DNA of 64,000 nucleotides from Pelomonas sp047654805 (GCF_047654805.1 NZ_JASGIV010000001.1:3534001-3598000); one strand, 5' to 3'. Shown: positions 17,121 through 25,844, numbered from the stretch's first letter. A program made the numbers and translations. Notes: generated by a model not told the origin, from the letters alone.

Positions 17121-18558
17121 CCTCGTCGGCCAGCCGCTGGGCCTGGTCGCGCAGGCTCTCTGCCGCAGCTGCAGACTGCTCGACCAGGGCGGCATTCTGC
17201 TGGGTCACCTGATCGAGCTGGCCCACGGTCTGGTTGACACGGCCTATACCTTCGCTTTGCTCCCCCGCCGAGCGCGCGATTTCGCCGATCAACTCAGCAA
17301 CCTGCTGCGCTGCGCCCTCGATTTCTCGCATCGCATCGCCGGCCTGGCCCACGAGGCCAGAACCGGCCGCCACCTGCTCGCCGGATGCCGCGATCAACCC
17401 CTTGATATCGCGCGCCGCTGCGGCCGAACGCTGCGCCAAGTCGCGCACCTCGGAAGCCACGACAGCAAAACCCTTGCCCTGCTCGCCGGCTCGCGCCGCC
17501 TCGACGGCGGCGTTCAACGCCAAGATGTTGGTCTGGAAGGCGATGGAGTCGATCAGGCCGGTGATGTCCGCGATGCGCGCGGCAGCCGCGTTGATGGCAT
17601 CCATCGTCGCGACCACCTGCTGCACCACTCCGGAGCCGCGCGAGGCGGACCCCGCCGCGTCGCTGGCCAGGGCGTGGGCGCGGTGGGCGGAATCAGCAGT
17701 CTGGCCCAGGGCCCTGGTCAGCGTATCCATCGAGGAGGCAGTGGCCTGCAGGCTGGCTGCCGTCTGCTCCGTCCGCACGGAAAGATCCTGGTTGCCGGCG
17801 GCGATCTCGGCGCTAGCACCATCGATGCTCCTGGCTGCGGCCTGCACCTGGCGCACGACGCCGTGGATGCGCTCCACCGCACCGCGCAGCAGTCCGGCCG
17901 CACCCTTCGTGTCGCTGGTGTGCTGGGTATCAAGGTTGATGCGCTCGTGGGCCGTCAGGTGTTCGACCATACGCACCAGGGCCGCCTGCTCGGTCGCCCG
18001 CCGATACATCTGCACGGCGATCAGCACCTCGAAACCGGTCTGCGCCACAACGTAGCCGGCATGCACCAGGACGCGTGGGAAGCCGGGGTCGGTCAGGCAA
18101 TACACGCCCACGCCAGCGGCCTGCAGGCGGTCGAACAGCACGTGATGCACGGCGATGACCACCGCCCCCGTCAGCACTGGCGCCCAGTGCCGATAGGCGA
18201 GCAGGAAGGCCAGCGTGACAAAGACGCCGAAGTGGAACTCGATCATGCCCCGAGCCAGCTGGATGTGCAGGGCCACCATGCCCATCGCCGCCATAGCCAT
18301 GGTCTGCGCCGCCAACGCCGTGCCGCCGGCAGCCAGATGTGCGACGCAGGCGACGCCAAACAACACCACGCTCGCCACAAGTGCCAGGCCGAAACCGTCG
18401 AAGTACCACCCCAGGCCCAAGGCGAGGGCAGCGTACAGACCCATGCAGGCGAGCATGAGCCGATCCGCCTCGCGCCAGGATTCCTGCCGCGAGCTTTGGT
18501 GGCGGTCGACGCTAGGCCCGGCCTGGCTCCAGGTGGCTTGCAGGGATCCCGATCGCAT
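17092..18558 (-). CDS. Methyl-accepting chemotaxis protein with polytopic membrane sensor
   Basis: A 488-residue chemoreceptor. Instead of the usual periplasmic ligand domain, residues 30-195 form about six consecutive membrane helices, for example LMLACMGLYAALALGLGWYF and PVLTGAVVIAVHHVLF, with only short loops. The cytoplasmic signalling domain (about 230-488) has the highly conserved hairpin tip IDSIAFQTNILALNAAVEAARAGEQGKGFAVVA and flanking methylation helices. The ligand is unknown; a membrane-embedded sensor suggests sensing of a membrane-linked or internal state. No che genes lie nearby. It converges with truC (29-bp overlap). Confidence 0.92.
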   Translation of the reverse strand: MRSGSLQATWSQAGPSVDRHQSSRQESWREADRLMLACMGLYAALALGLGWYFDGFGLALVASVVLFGVACVAHLAAGGTALAAQTMAMAAMGMVALHIQLARGMIEFHFGVFVTLAFLLAYRHWAPVLTGAVVIAVHHVLFDRLQAAGVGVYCLTDPGFPRVLVHAGYVVAQTGFEVLIAVQMYRRATEQAALVRMVEHLTAHERINLDTQHTSDTKGAAGLLRGAVERIHGVVRQVQAAARSIDGASAEIAAGNQDLSVRTEQTAASLQATASSMDTLTRALGQTADSAHRAHALASDAAGSASRGSGVVQQVVATMDAINAAAARIADITGLIDSIAFQTNILALNAAVEAARAGEQGKGFAVVASEVRDLAQRSAAAARDIKGLIAASGEQVAAGSGLVGQAGDAMREIEGAAQQVAELIGEIARSAGEQSEGIGRVNQTVGQLDQVTQQNAALVEQSAAAAESLRDQAQRLADEVSVFRTRAD

Positions 18559-18653
18559 GGCTGTCTCCTTGTTGTAGCTGTCCCGACGACGCTAGGTCCT
18601 GTGCACGGCGAGGCAACGGGCGGCAGACCGGCCCGACGGCCGCAGTTGCCAAC

Positions 18654-19412
18654 TCAGCGCTTCGGTGCCACGCCCAGCCAGCGCGCACGAATGCTCTGCA
18701 GCTCGCCGCTGGCTTCCAGGCGCTGGATGGCGCGGTTGAAGGCGCGCAGGTCGGCCTCGGTCAGGGACCTGCGGCTGAGCTTGTAGGTCACAGGATCGCG
18801 CAGCAGCGTGATGGGCAGCTCGATGAGAGGCATGTCGACGGCGCGCGCAGCGAAGACAATGGCGACGCTGTCGCCCAGCAGCACGTCGCCGCGCCCCCGC
18901 TGCATGAGCTGCACGCCCCTACCGTACTCCTCGAACCAGGTCAGCAGGCCGCGCGCTGCGAAGTCGTTGATGATGGGTACGCTGGCCGGCCCGCGATGCG
19001 TGACCAGGCGCCGCCTGGCGCGCAGCAACTCATCCAGCGAACGCACGTCCAGGCGAGCCTCCTCGGCGCGCATGAAGACACCCAGCACCTCGTCCCGGTA
19101 GGGCCGTGTGTACCAGGCGGCATCGGCGCGGTTGGGCGTCGCGGCGACGAGCAGGTCCAGTTCACCGGCAAGCAGCATGGGCAGGCGGCGGTTGCGCGGC
19201 ACCTCGCGCACGTACGTCACGCGGCAACCCGCTTCCCGGGCGACGGCGGCCAACAGCTCGGTCTCCAGGCCCGTGTGCCGGCCATCAGCCATGAAGGAAT
19301 ACGGCCGCCAGTCCTCGTACGGCACGCGCAACGTCCGTGTACAGGCCGCCTGGGCCAGCAGCGGCACGAACAGCATCAGCGCGGGCAGCAATCGTCGGAG
19401 CATTCCTGTCAT
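18654..19412 (-). CDS. Periplasmic solute-binding protein, SBP_bac_3 family
   Basis: A 252-residue protein with a signal peptide (LLPALMLFVPLLAQAAC) and a bilobal amino-acid-binding-protein fold. The family segments are LRVPYEDWRPYSFMADGRHTGLETELLAAVAREAGC, LPMLLAGELDLLVAATP, then the second lobe and RAFNRAIQRLEASGELQSIRARWLG. No permease or ATPase gene is adjacent, so it may be a solitary sensor or scavenging protein. It lies 95 bp downstream of the end-to-end oriented chemoreceptor start and on the same strand, so a binding-protein/chemoreceptor partnership is possible but unproven. Confidence 0.85.
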   Translation of the reverse strand: MTGMLRRLLPALMLFVPLLAQAACTRTLRVPYEDWRPYSFMADGRHTGLETELLAAVAREAGCRVTYVREVPRNRRLPMLLAGELDLLVAATPNRADAAWYTRPYRDEVLGVFMRAEEARLDVRSLDELLRARRRLVTHRGPASVPIINDFAARGLLTWFEEYGRGVQLMQRGRGDVLLGDSVAIVFAARAVDMPLIELPITLLRDPVTYKLSRRSLTEADLRAFNRAIQRLEASGELQSIRARWLGVAPKR

Positions 19413-19560
19413 CCAATCCGCATCGTGGCGCCCGCGACATATGGGGGCGGTCGACGGGGCTGGACGGCGACCGGCTGAGGATAGCCCGAGGCCTGGTCCG
19501 ACAAGGTCGGTCGCCCGATGACGCTAGGCTGCGCGTGATCAGCCACGGGAGAGTCCCACG

Positions 19561-20430
19561 ATGAAGATCGATAGCCAACCCTACCGGGTGACGCCGGGCC
19601 AGAAGGTCAAACTCAAGCAATGGCCCACGGCCGTCGCGCCGCTATACAGCGATAAGGCCGACTACGAAGCCCAGCTTGCTGGCCACATCGGGCGTCTCAG
19701 CGAGCTGCAGAACCTGCTGTACGCCCACAATCGCTATGCCCTGCTGCTGATCTTCCAGGCCATGGATGCGGCAGGCAAGGACGGCGTCATCAAGCACGTG
19801 ATGTCGGGCGTGAACCCGCAGGGCTGCCAGGTGTTCAGCTTCAAGCATCCGAGCGCCCAGGAGCTGGACCACGACTTCCTGTGGCGCACGACGCAGTGCT
19901 TGCCCGAGCGCGGGCGCATAGGCATCTTCAACCGTTCTTACTACGAGGAGGTGCTGATCGTGCGCGTGCATCCCGAGATCCTGGCGGCCCAATCGCTGCC
20001 CAAGGAAGCCGCGCGGGCGCCGAAGATCTGGCCGGAACGCTTCGAATCCATCAACGGCCTGGAGCGGCACCTGCACCTGAACGGTACCCGCGTGGTGAAG
20101 TTCTTCCTGCACCTGTCCAAGGAGGAGCAGCGCCAGCGCTTCCTCGCGCGGCTGGACGATCCGGCCAAGAACTGGAAGTTCACCGCCGACGACCTCAGCG
20201 AGCGCGAGCACTGGCCCGACTACATGAAGGCCTACGGCGAGATGCTGGGCGCCACCAGCAGTGAACATTCACCCTGGCACGTCGTACCCGCAGACGACAA
20301 GCGCAACGCGCGGCTCATCGTTTCGCAGGTCATCCTGGAAACCCTGGGCGCGCTGAAGATGCGCTACCCCGAGCCGGGCTGCAGCGCGCCTGAACTGGCG
20401 GCAATACGCAAGAAGCTCAGCCGAACTTGA
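19561..20430 (+). CDS. PPK2-family polyphosphate:nucleotide phosphotransferase (class III-like)
   Basis: A 289-residue P-loop kinase. Walker A is MDAAGKDG (about 68-75), Walker B region IFNRSYYEEVL (about 121-131), and the lid RQRFLARLDDPAKNWKF. The spacing MDAAGKDG-VIKHVMSGVNPQGCQV and SFKHPSAQELDHDFLWR resembles class III (AMP- and ADP-phosphorylating) PPK2 enzymes. A second PPK2 at 56928-57833 looks like class I. PPK2 transfers phosphate between polyphosphate and nucleotides. Its last 14 bases overlap the convergent propeller gene. Class assignment is from memory of motifs. Confidence 0.88.
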   Translation: MKIDSQPYRVTPGQKVKLKQWPTAVAPLYSDKADYEAQLAGHIGRLSELQNLLYAHNRYALLLIFQAMDAAGKDGVIKHVMSGVNPQGCQVFSFKHPSAQELDHDFLWRTTQCLPERGRIGIFNRSYYEEVLIVRVHPEILAAQSLPKEAARAPKIWPERFESINGLERHLHLNGTRVVKFFLHLSKEEQRQRFLARLDDPAKNWKFTADDLSEREHWPDYMKAYGEMLGATSSEHSPWHVVPADDKRNARLIVSQVILETLGALKMRYPEPGCSAPELAAIRKKLSRT

Positions 20431-21487
20431 CGGCGTAGATGGGTGGCAAGTGGGCCGAGACGGTCTGCCAGCTGTCACCCGCGTCGCCGCTGGTCCAGAG
20501 GCCGCCGGTCGTCGAGCCCATCACCAGTTGCTCGCCGCGGTCGTCCACTGCCAGGGCATGGCGGAAGACCAAGTCGTAGCAATGCTGCTGCGGCAGTCCC
20601 GCCCGCAGCACGTCGAAGGTCTGCCCGCCATCGCGGGTGCGGGTCACGCACAGGGCGCCGTCGACAGGGACGCGCCGCTCATCCTTGACGGCTGGAACGA
20701 ACCACGCCGTCTGCGGGTCGGCAGGATGGGCTGCAACCGCAAACCCGAAGCTCGAGGGCTGGGCGTGGGCCTCGACCCAGGTGGCGCCGTTGTCCTCGGA
20801 GCGGAAGATGCCACAGTGGTGCTGGCACCAGAGCACGTCCGGGACATCGCGGCAGCGGGCGATCAGATGGGGATCCTGCGAGTTCTCATCACCCGCCAGC
20901 TCAGGCGGCATGAAGTCTGCGCGCATGCCCTTGGCGCGCAGGCCCCAGGTCTGGCCACCGTCGGTGGTGCGCCAGGCGCCACCGCAGGAGACGCCGATGA
21001 GCAGCTCGTCCGGCCTGACGGGATGGGGGCAGATGGAATGCAGCGCAGGCGCAGGGTTTCCGCCGCCCATCCATTGCACGCGGCGCGGGTCCTGCCAGAG
21101 CGTCTCGTCCAGTTGCCAGGACTCGCCCCGGTCGCGGCTGACGAACAGCCCGCCCGGCACGCTGCCGCACCAGATGGCGTCTGCGGAGCGCTCCAGCGCG
21201 AACACCTGATCCAGCTTCCACGCCGGCCCTTCCGACTCGGGCGGCTGCGGCGGGAAGCTGGGTGCCGTCACCTCACGCCAGTTGCGGCCGGCGTCGTCGC
21301 TGGCATGCAGCTTGGCCCCGAAGTGGCCAAGGTTGAGGCCCGCAAGCATGTATCCCGAGTCGTCGGGCGGCAGCAGCATGGTGACGGGATCGGCCAGGAA
21401 GCTGACGTTCTCGATCTGCCAGCCACCCGTACGGCGGCGCAGCTCGAACAGTCCCTTTCGGGTTGCGGCCCAGGCGCGGTCATTCAT
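20417..21487 (-). CDS. Asp-box (BNR) beta-propeller protein of unknown function
   Basis: A 356-residue protein without signal peptide or membrane segment, hence cytoplasmic. It has six regularly spaced Asp-box motifs (S/T-x-D-x-G-x-T/S-W/F) at about 63-70, 117-124, 174-181, 230-237, 284-291 and 333-340, one per propeller blade. Asp boxes mark sialidase/VPS10/YCF48-type propellers, but the sialidase Arg triad and the FRIP motif are not seen, so the 'sialidase' name often given to such proteins is probably misleading. It follows the MoaD-like gene by 3 bp and is surely co-translated. It contains several cysteines, including CQHHC. Confidence 0.75.
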   Translation of the reverse strand: MNDRAWAATRKGLFELRRRTGGWQIENVSFLADPVTMLLPPDDSGYMLAGLNLGHFGAKLHASDDAGRNWREVTAPSFPPQPPESEGPAWKLDQVFALERSADAIWCGSVPGGLFVSRDRGESWQLDETLWQDPRRVQWMGGGNPAPALHSICPHPVRPDELLIGVSCGGAWRTTDGGQTWGLRAKGMRADFMPPELAGDENSQDPHLIARCRDVPDVLWCQHHCGIFRSEDNGATWVEAHAQPSSFGFAVAAHPADPQTAWFVPAVKDERRVPVDGALCVTRTRDGGQTFDVLRAGLPQQHCYDLVFRHALAVDDRGEQLVMGSTTGGLWTSGDAGDSWQTVSAHLPPIYAVKFG

Positions 21488-21490
21488 GGT

Positions 21491-21760
21491 TCAACCTCCG
21501 GACAAAGCTTGCAGGACATGGATGCGGCTGTCGGACCGCAAAGGGTCGCTCAGGCCACGCGGGTCGCGTGCCCGCCGGCCGTCAATGAAGACAGCCACGT
21601 TGACACGCAGATGGCCCTGCTCGTCGAGGATGTAGCCGCGCAAACGCGGCTGGGCAGCAAAAGCGGCTTCCAACGCCTCGCGGAGCGTGTAGGCCTCACA
21701 CCGGCAGGACGGCGCATCGACGAAACGACACAGCTGGGGGGTGAATTCGACAAGGGCCAT
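21491..21760 (-). CDS. MoaD/ThiS-like ubiquitin-fold protein with C-terminal Gly-Gly
   Basis: An 89-residue small protein of the beta-grasp sulfur-carrier type. It starts MALVEFTPQL, has the helix TLREALEAAF, the strand HLRVNVAVFIDG, and ends LQALSGG. The C-terminal Gly-Gly is the residue pair that is adenylated and thiocarboxylated in MoaD and ThiS. No moaE, thiG, E1-like (MoeB/ThiF) or JAMM protease gene is present in the window. The only partner is the propeller gene starting 3 bp downstream. I chose the ATG at 21760 because it gives the full-length beta-grasp fold. Function is unknown. Confidence 0.8.
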   Translation of the reverse strand: MALVEFTPQLCRFVDAPSCRCEAYTLREALEAAFAAQPRLRGYILDEQGHLRVNVAVFIDGRRARDPRGLSDPLRSDSRIHVLQALSGG

Positions 21761-21837
21761 GGAAGGACGACGAACGAGCCTGGGGTCATTCGACGAGGAC
21801 GCCCCTACGACAGCACCCGGAGTAACCCTTAACGACA

Positions 21838-22722
21838 ATGCGGGACATGAACTCCGGCATCCTCTTTGCCCTCGGCGCCTATCTGAGCTGGGGACTGTTC
21901 CCGCTTTACTTCCGCCAGATCGCCACCATCCCGGCGCTGCAAATCGTCGCCCACCGCACGCTGTGGTCGCTGGTCTTCGTCGCCGTCGTGCTGCTGGCGA
22001 CGGGTCATCTGAAGTGGTTGCGCGACGTGAGTGCCGCGACATGGCGCCGCTTCGGGCTATCCGCCGCGCTGATCGCGGTCAACTGGCTGACCTATGTCTG
22101 GGCCGTGGGCCACGGCCACGTGCTGGACGCCAGCCTGGGCTATTTCATCAATCCGCTGGTCAACGTGGCGCTGGGCTTTGCGGTGCTGCACGAGCGCCCC
22201 CGGCCAATGCAGTGGATGGCTGTCGGGCTGGCGGCCTTCGGCGTCGTCTGGCTGACGGTGGCGGCCGGCCGCCTGCCATGGGTGGCCTTGGTGCTGGCGG
22301 TGAGCTTCGGCCTGTACGGCTTGATGCGCAAGACCGCCGCGCTCGGCGCCATCGAAGGGTTGACGCTGGAAACGCTGATCCTCGCACCGCTGGCCGCGGG
22401 TGGGCTGCTCTGGTGGAGCCAGGATGGCAGCATGGCCGGGCAGACAGCAGCGGACTGGGCCTGGCTGATCGGCACCGGCCCCGTCACTGCCGGCAGCCTG
22501 CTGCTGTTCGCTGCCGGCGCGCGGCGAATCCCGCTGGCGACGCTGGGCATCGTGCAGTACGCATCACCGACGCTGCAGTTCCTGCTGGGCGTGTTCCTGT
22601 TCAAGGAGCCAATGGACGCTAGCCGCCTTGTCGCCTTCGGCTTCATCTGGGGCGCGTTGGCCGCCTACAGTGCAGAGGGCCTTTGGCAGGCCCGCCGCGC
22701 GCTGACCGTCAAGCCGCTCTGA
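21838..22722 (+). CDS. rarD: RarD-type EamA-family transporter
   Basis: A 294-residue protein with ten hydrophobic spans, which is the DMT superfamily pattern of two fused five-helix EamA units. The N-terminus (GILFALGAYLSWGLFPLYFRQI) and IVAHRTLWSL match RarD, and the second half has GIVQYASPTLQFLLGVFLFKEP. RarD was named from chloramphenicol-sensitivity work, and its physiological substrate is not settled. A second ATG three codons downstream is equally possible. It is divergent from the MoaD-like gene (77 bp) and is followed by a glutaredoxin gene. Confidence 0.88.
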   Translation: MRDMNSGILFALGAYLSWGLFPLYFRQIATIPALQIVAHRTLWSLVFVAVVLLATGHLKWLRDVSAATWRRFGLSAALIAVNWLTYVWAVGHGHVLDASLGYFINPLVNVALGFAVLHERPRPMQWMAVGLAAFGVVWLTVAAGRLPWVALVLAVSFGLYGLMRKTAALGAIEGLTLETLILAPLAAGGLLWWSQDGSMAGQTAADWAWLIGTGPVTAGSLLLFAAGARRIPLATLGIVQYASPTLQFLLGVFLFKEPMDASRLVAFGFIWGALAAYSAEGLWQARRALTVKPL

Positions 22723-22741
22723 CCCCTTCTAAACTCCGACC

Positions 22742-22984
22742 ATGCAGCTCAACATCGTCGTTTATTCCAAGTCCGCCTGCCCCCAGTGCGATACCGTCAA
22801 GAGCCTGCTCAAGGCCAAAGGCCTGAGCTTCGATGAAATCAAGATCGACGACGAGGCCCAGCGCCTGGCCTTCTACGAGAAGTGCGGCCCCAGCGTGCGG
22901 CAGATGCCCCAGGTCTTCATCAACGACCAGCGCGTGGGCGGCGTGGCCGGGTTGCAGGCGGCGTTTACGCAGCTGAAGCTGTGA
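22742..22984 (+). CDS. Glutaredoxin-like protein (CPQC)
   Basis: An 80-residue thioredoxin-fold protein with the redox motif CPQC (C14-C17) after the first strand, the cis-Pro segment QMPQVFIND, and the GSH-binding GG...LQ region. It belongs to the GrxC/NrdH-sized group, with reduction of disulphides as its likely role. It lies 19 bp behind rarD, probably co-transcribed, but the two functions are unrelated. Confidence 0.88.
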   Translation: MQLNIVVYSKSACPQCDTVKSLLKAKGLSFDEIKIDDEAQRLAFYEKCGPSVRQMPQVFINDQRVGGVAGLQAAFTQLKL

Positions 22985-23019
22985 AGCCCGCGCTGCTGCA
23001 CTGCTGCCTGGGGTTTCAC

Positions 23020-24066
23020 TCAACTGCCCGGCGCTGATGCCGCCGCAGCGTCCCGGCGGCGATACCAGTCCCGGGTGGCCACATTGAGGCGGCTGCGATC
23101 CAGCTGCCAGACGCCCAGAGGGCCGTGCACGATGTCCAGATCGTGGATGGAGCCGGGCTCGAACTGGCTCCAGTACTCGCGCACCTGATTCAGAGTCACT
23201 GCCGGCGGGCCAGGCTCCACGGGCTGGAGCTGCGCACCGCTGACCAACCGGTAGGGTGTTGGCGCGGGACCGCGGGACAACCACTGGTCAGCCCGCATGG
23301 CGATACCGGGAAGGGCGATGCCCAGGGCCACCACTCCCAGCACGCTGAGCGCCAACGACTCTCTGGCCGGCACCTTGCGCCGCACCAGCACGGGATAAAG
23401 CAGCAGTCCCAGTGGCGCCGTCAGCATGCCGACCAGATGCAGGCTGCGCGGCCGGAGCAATTGATGCTCAGTGATGGCGATATCGGTGAGTGCGCCGACA
23501 AGCAGTGCCAACGCCGCCACGACGACGGCAAGCGCCGTGGGATGCTTCTCAAACGCGAAATCGTCAAGGGCCGAAGCCTCGAGCGGTTGCCGCGGCAACA
23601 GTGCGCGCAGAAGGTCCGCCGTCGCCTCGCGCGAGGCGGAAGCGTTCATCCCTGTGTCTGCCGCGACCATGATCGCGTCGGGTCCCGCGCCCAGTTCCAG
23701 CCAATGCAGGTTGGCCGAGCGCAAGCCCGTGTTGCCCCGCCAGCGCACGGATGCCGGCGCCTTGGGCACTACGCGTTCCAGACGCTCTCCGTCGGGGCGC
23801 ACTGCCACAACCCTCAGCACCTCACCTTGGTCAATCAGCAGCCCTTTGGCCTCGAAGCCGAATAAGCGCATCCGTCGCGAGAAGAAGGGCAGGCGCGCCA
23901 GATTGACACGAAACCAGCGCTGCTGCGGCGCGAAGCCCGGCTGCAGTTCGTTCAACAGCGCGTTCTGCAGCTTCTTCGCGCGACGCTCGCGCAGGAACAT
24001 CACGACCAAGATCCCCAGCAGCAGGCTGTACAGCACCAGCTGTGCGATCAGCAATGCGAGCTTCAT
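23020..24066 (-). CDS. Membrane protein of unknown function
   Basis: A 348-residue protein. One N-terminal membrane helix (LALLIAQLVLYSLLLGILVVMFL) is followed by a basic, soluble segment (about 25-170) that has a beta-rich character. Three further hydrophobic spans follow between about 180 and 270 (ALAVVVAALALLVGALTDIAI; LVGMLTAPLGLLLYPVLV; LALSVLGVVALGIALPGIAM). A C-terminal soluble tail (about 275-348) is Pro and Arg rich. I recognise no family. Composition and codon use match the neighbours, so it is probably a normal chromosomal gene. It is isolated between convergent glutaredoxin and same-strand ahpF. Confidence 0.65.
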   Translation of the reverse strand: MKLALLIAQLVLYSLLLGILVVMFLRERRAKKLQNALLNELQPGFAPQQRWFRVNLARLPFFSRRMRLFGFEAKGLLIDQGEVLRVVAVRPDGERLERVVPKAPASVRWRGNTGLRSANLHWLELGAGPDAIMVAADTGMNASASREATADLLRALLPRQPLEASALDDFAFEKHPTALAVVVAALALLVGALTDIAITEHQLLRPRSLHLVGMLTAPLGLLLYPVLVRRKVPARESLALSVLGVVALGIALPGIAMRADQWLSRGPAPTPYRLVSGAQLQPVEPGPPAVTLNQVREYWSQFEPGSIHDLDIVHGPLGVWQLDRSRLNVATRDWYRRRDAAAASAPGS

Positions 24067-24138
24067 CTGGCCTCCCCGCGCGCCGCTTTCCGGTCGCTGA
24101 GAGGCAGTGTAGGCGGCTACGGCGTTAGCGCGAGCGCA

Positions 24139-25692
24139 TCAGCTGCGCATCAGGAAGTCGAACGCGCCCAGAGCCGCCTTCGCACCGTCGCCGGCCGCAA
24201 TGATGATCTGCTTGAATGGCACGGTCGTCACATCGCCCGCGGCGAACACGCCGGGCACCGACGTGGCTCCCTTGGTGTCCACGATGATCTCGCCGTGCTT
24301 GCTCAGCTCCACCGTGCCGCGCAGCCATTCGGTGTTGGGCACCAGGCCGATCTGCACGAAGCAGCCATCCACATCGACTCGCCGGCCTTCGCCCGACACG
24401 CGGTCGATGTAGTTCAGGCCGTCGAGCTTGCCGTTCTTGCCAGTGAACTCGGTGGTCTGCGCATTGGTGAGGATGGTGACGTTGGGCAGGCTCCTGAGCT
24501 TGGTGACCAGCACGGCATCGGCGCGCAGCTCGGCGCCGAACTCAATCAACGTCACGTGCCTGACGATACCGGCCAGATCGATGGCCGCCTCGACGCCAGA
24601 GTTGCCGCCGCCGATGACCGCGACCGGCTTGCCCTTGAACAGCGGGCCGTCGCAGTGCGGGCAATAGGCTACGCCCTTGTTCTTGTACTCGGCTTCGCCC
24701 GGCACGCCCACATTGCGCCAGCGCGCGCCCGTGGACAGGATGACGGTCTTGCCCTTGAGCTTGGCTCCGTTGGCCAACTCCACCTCGATGAGGCCGCCAG
24801 GCTGGGCCGCTGGCGTCAGCTTCTCGGCTCGCTGCAGGTTGTGAATGTCGACCTGGTAGTCCTTGACATGGCCTTCCAAAGCAGCGGCGAACTTGGGACC
24901 GTCGGTCACGGAGACGGAGATGTAGTTCTCGATGCCCAGCGTGTCGTTGACCTGGCCACCAAAGCGCTCTGCCGCGACACCCGTGCGTATGCCCTTGCGC
25001 GCCGCGTACACGGCCGCTGCAGCGCCAGCAGGGCCGCCGCCGATGATGAGCATGTCGTAGGGGGCCTCGGCGTCCAGCTTCTTGGCGTCACGCGCTGCCG
25101 AGCCGGTGTCGAGCTTGGCAACGATCTCCTCGAGCGACATGCGGCCAGAGGCGAAGGGCTGGCCGTTGAGCCACACGGCCGGCACGGCCATGATCTCGCG
25201 CGACTCGACTTCTCCCTGGAACAGGCCGCCATCGATGACCGTCGTGCGGATGCGCGGGTTGACGATGGACATCAGCGACAGCGCCTGCACCACGTCCGGG
25301 CAGTTGTGGCAGGTCAGGCTCATGTAGATCTCGAAGTCGAAATCGCCGTCGAGCGCCTTCACGGCATCGATCTGGGCGGCCTCGATCTTCGGGGGATGAC
25401 CGCCCGTCCACAGCAGCGCCAGCACCAACGATGTGAACTCATGGCCCAGCGGGATGGCAGCGAAGCGCAGGCTCTGCTCGGTGCCCGTGCGGCGCAGCAG
25501 GAAGGAAGGCGTACGGGCGTCGACACCATCGGTGCGCAGCGAGATCTTGTCGCACATGCCGGCGATCTCTTCCAGCAGTTCGCGCATCTCGCCACTGGAC
25601 GCGGAGTTGTCCAGCGAGGCAACGATTTCGAAGGGGAGCTTGACGTGGTCCAGGTAACCCTGGAGCTGGGTCTTCAGCGCGGTGTCCAACAT
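24139..25692 (-). CDS. ahpF: Alkyl hydroperoxide reductase subunit F
   Basis: A 517-residue flavoprotein that reduces AhpC using NADH. The N-terminal tandem thioredoxin fold carries the C128-H-N-C131 redox centre. The FAD-binding GGGPAGAAAAVYAARKG and the NADH-binding GGGNSGVEAAIDLA are intact. The thioredoxin-reductase-like CPHCDGP holds the second redox pair. Length fits the family (about 520). It follows ahpC on the same strand after a 152-bp spacer holding two hairpins, which may lower ahpF expression relative to ahpC. Confidence 0.97.
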   Translation of the reverse strand: MLDTALKTQLQGYLDHVKLPFEIVASLDNSASSGEMRELLEEIAGMCDKISLRTDGVDARTPSFLLRRTGTEQSLRFAAIPLGHEFTSLVLALLWTGGHPPKIEAAQIDAVKALDGDFDFEIYMSLTCHNCPDVVQALSLMSIVNPRIRTTVIDGGLFQGEVESREIMAVPAVWLNGQPFASGRMSLEEIVAKLDTGSAARDAKKLDAEAPYDMLIIGGGPAGAAAAVYAARKGIRTGVAAERFGGQVNDTLGIENYISVSVTDGPKFAAALEGHVKDYQVDIHNLQRAEKLTPAAQPGGLIEVELANGAKLKGKTVILSTGARWRNVGVPGEAEYKNKGVAYCPHCDGPLFKGKPVAVIGGGNSGVEAAIDLAGIVRHVTLIEFGAELRADAVLVTKLRSLPNVTILTNAQTTEFTGKNGKLDGLNYIDRVSGEGRRVDVDGCFVQIGLVPNTEWLRGTVELSKHGEIIVDTKGATSVPGVFAAGDVTTVPFKQIIIAAGDGAKAALGAFDFLMRS

Positions 25693-25730
25693 GGTGACTT
25701 CCTTTCAGTGAGGCGTGGCGTGGCGGGCCA

Positions 25731-25780
25731 CTGCTGAAAGGGTCCCCAGGTCAGAGGCGACGAGGAGGCCCTTTCAGCAG
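25731..25780. repeat. Perfect 12-bp inverted repeat in the ahpC-ahpF spacer
   Basis: CTGCTGAAAGGG (25731-25742) and CCCTTTCAGCAG (25769-25780) are perfect arms around a 26-base loop. A third copy of the CCTTTCAG core lies at 25711, next to the ahpF ribosome-binding site. Pairing of one or another copy in RNA could expose or hide that site; this is inference. Confidence 0.6.
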
Positions 25781-25803
25781 AACCTGTGCGATTCTGCGGA
25801 GGG

Positions 25804-25825
25804 AAGGAGCCCTCCCGGGCTCCTT
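25804..25825 (-). terminator. Stem-loop just after ahpC (partial terminator or mRNA stabiliser)
   Basis: On the transcribed minus strand the stem AAGGAGCCC/GGGCTCCTT is a perfect 9-bp helix capped by a GGGA (GNRA) tetraloop, 19 bp beyond the ahpC stop. It is followed by TTCCCTCC rather than a clean U-tract, so it is more likely a 3'-end stabiliser or leaky terminator than a full one. Confidence 0.5.
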
Positions 25826-25844
25826 GCGAACAGCATGCGGCGGC

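Noticed and set aside
17234..18055. Long plus-strand frame across the chemoreceptor gene
   Set aside because: It is the antisense of the chemoreceptor signalling domain, with the usual artefact composition (Ser/Ala/Arg).
20469..21490. 'Sialidase' activity for the propeller protein
   Set aside because: Asp boxes alone mark a fold, not the activity. The catalytic Arg triad, Tyr/Glu pair and the FRIP motif were not found.
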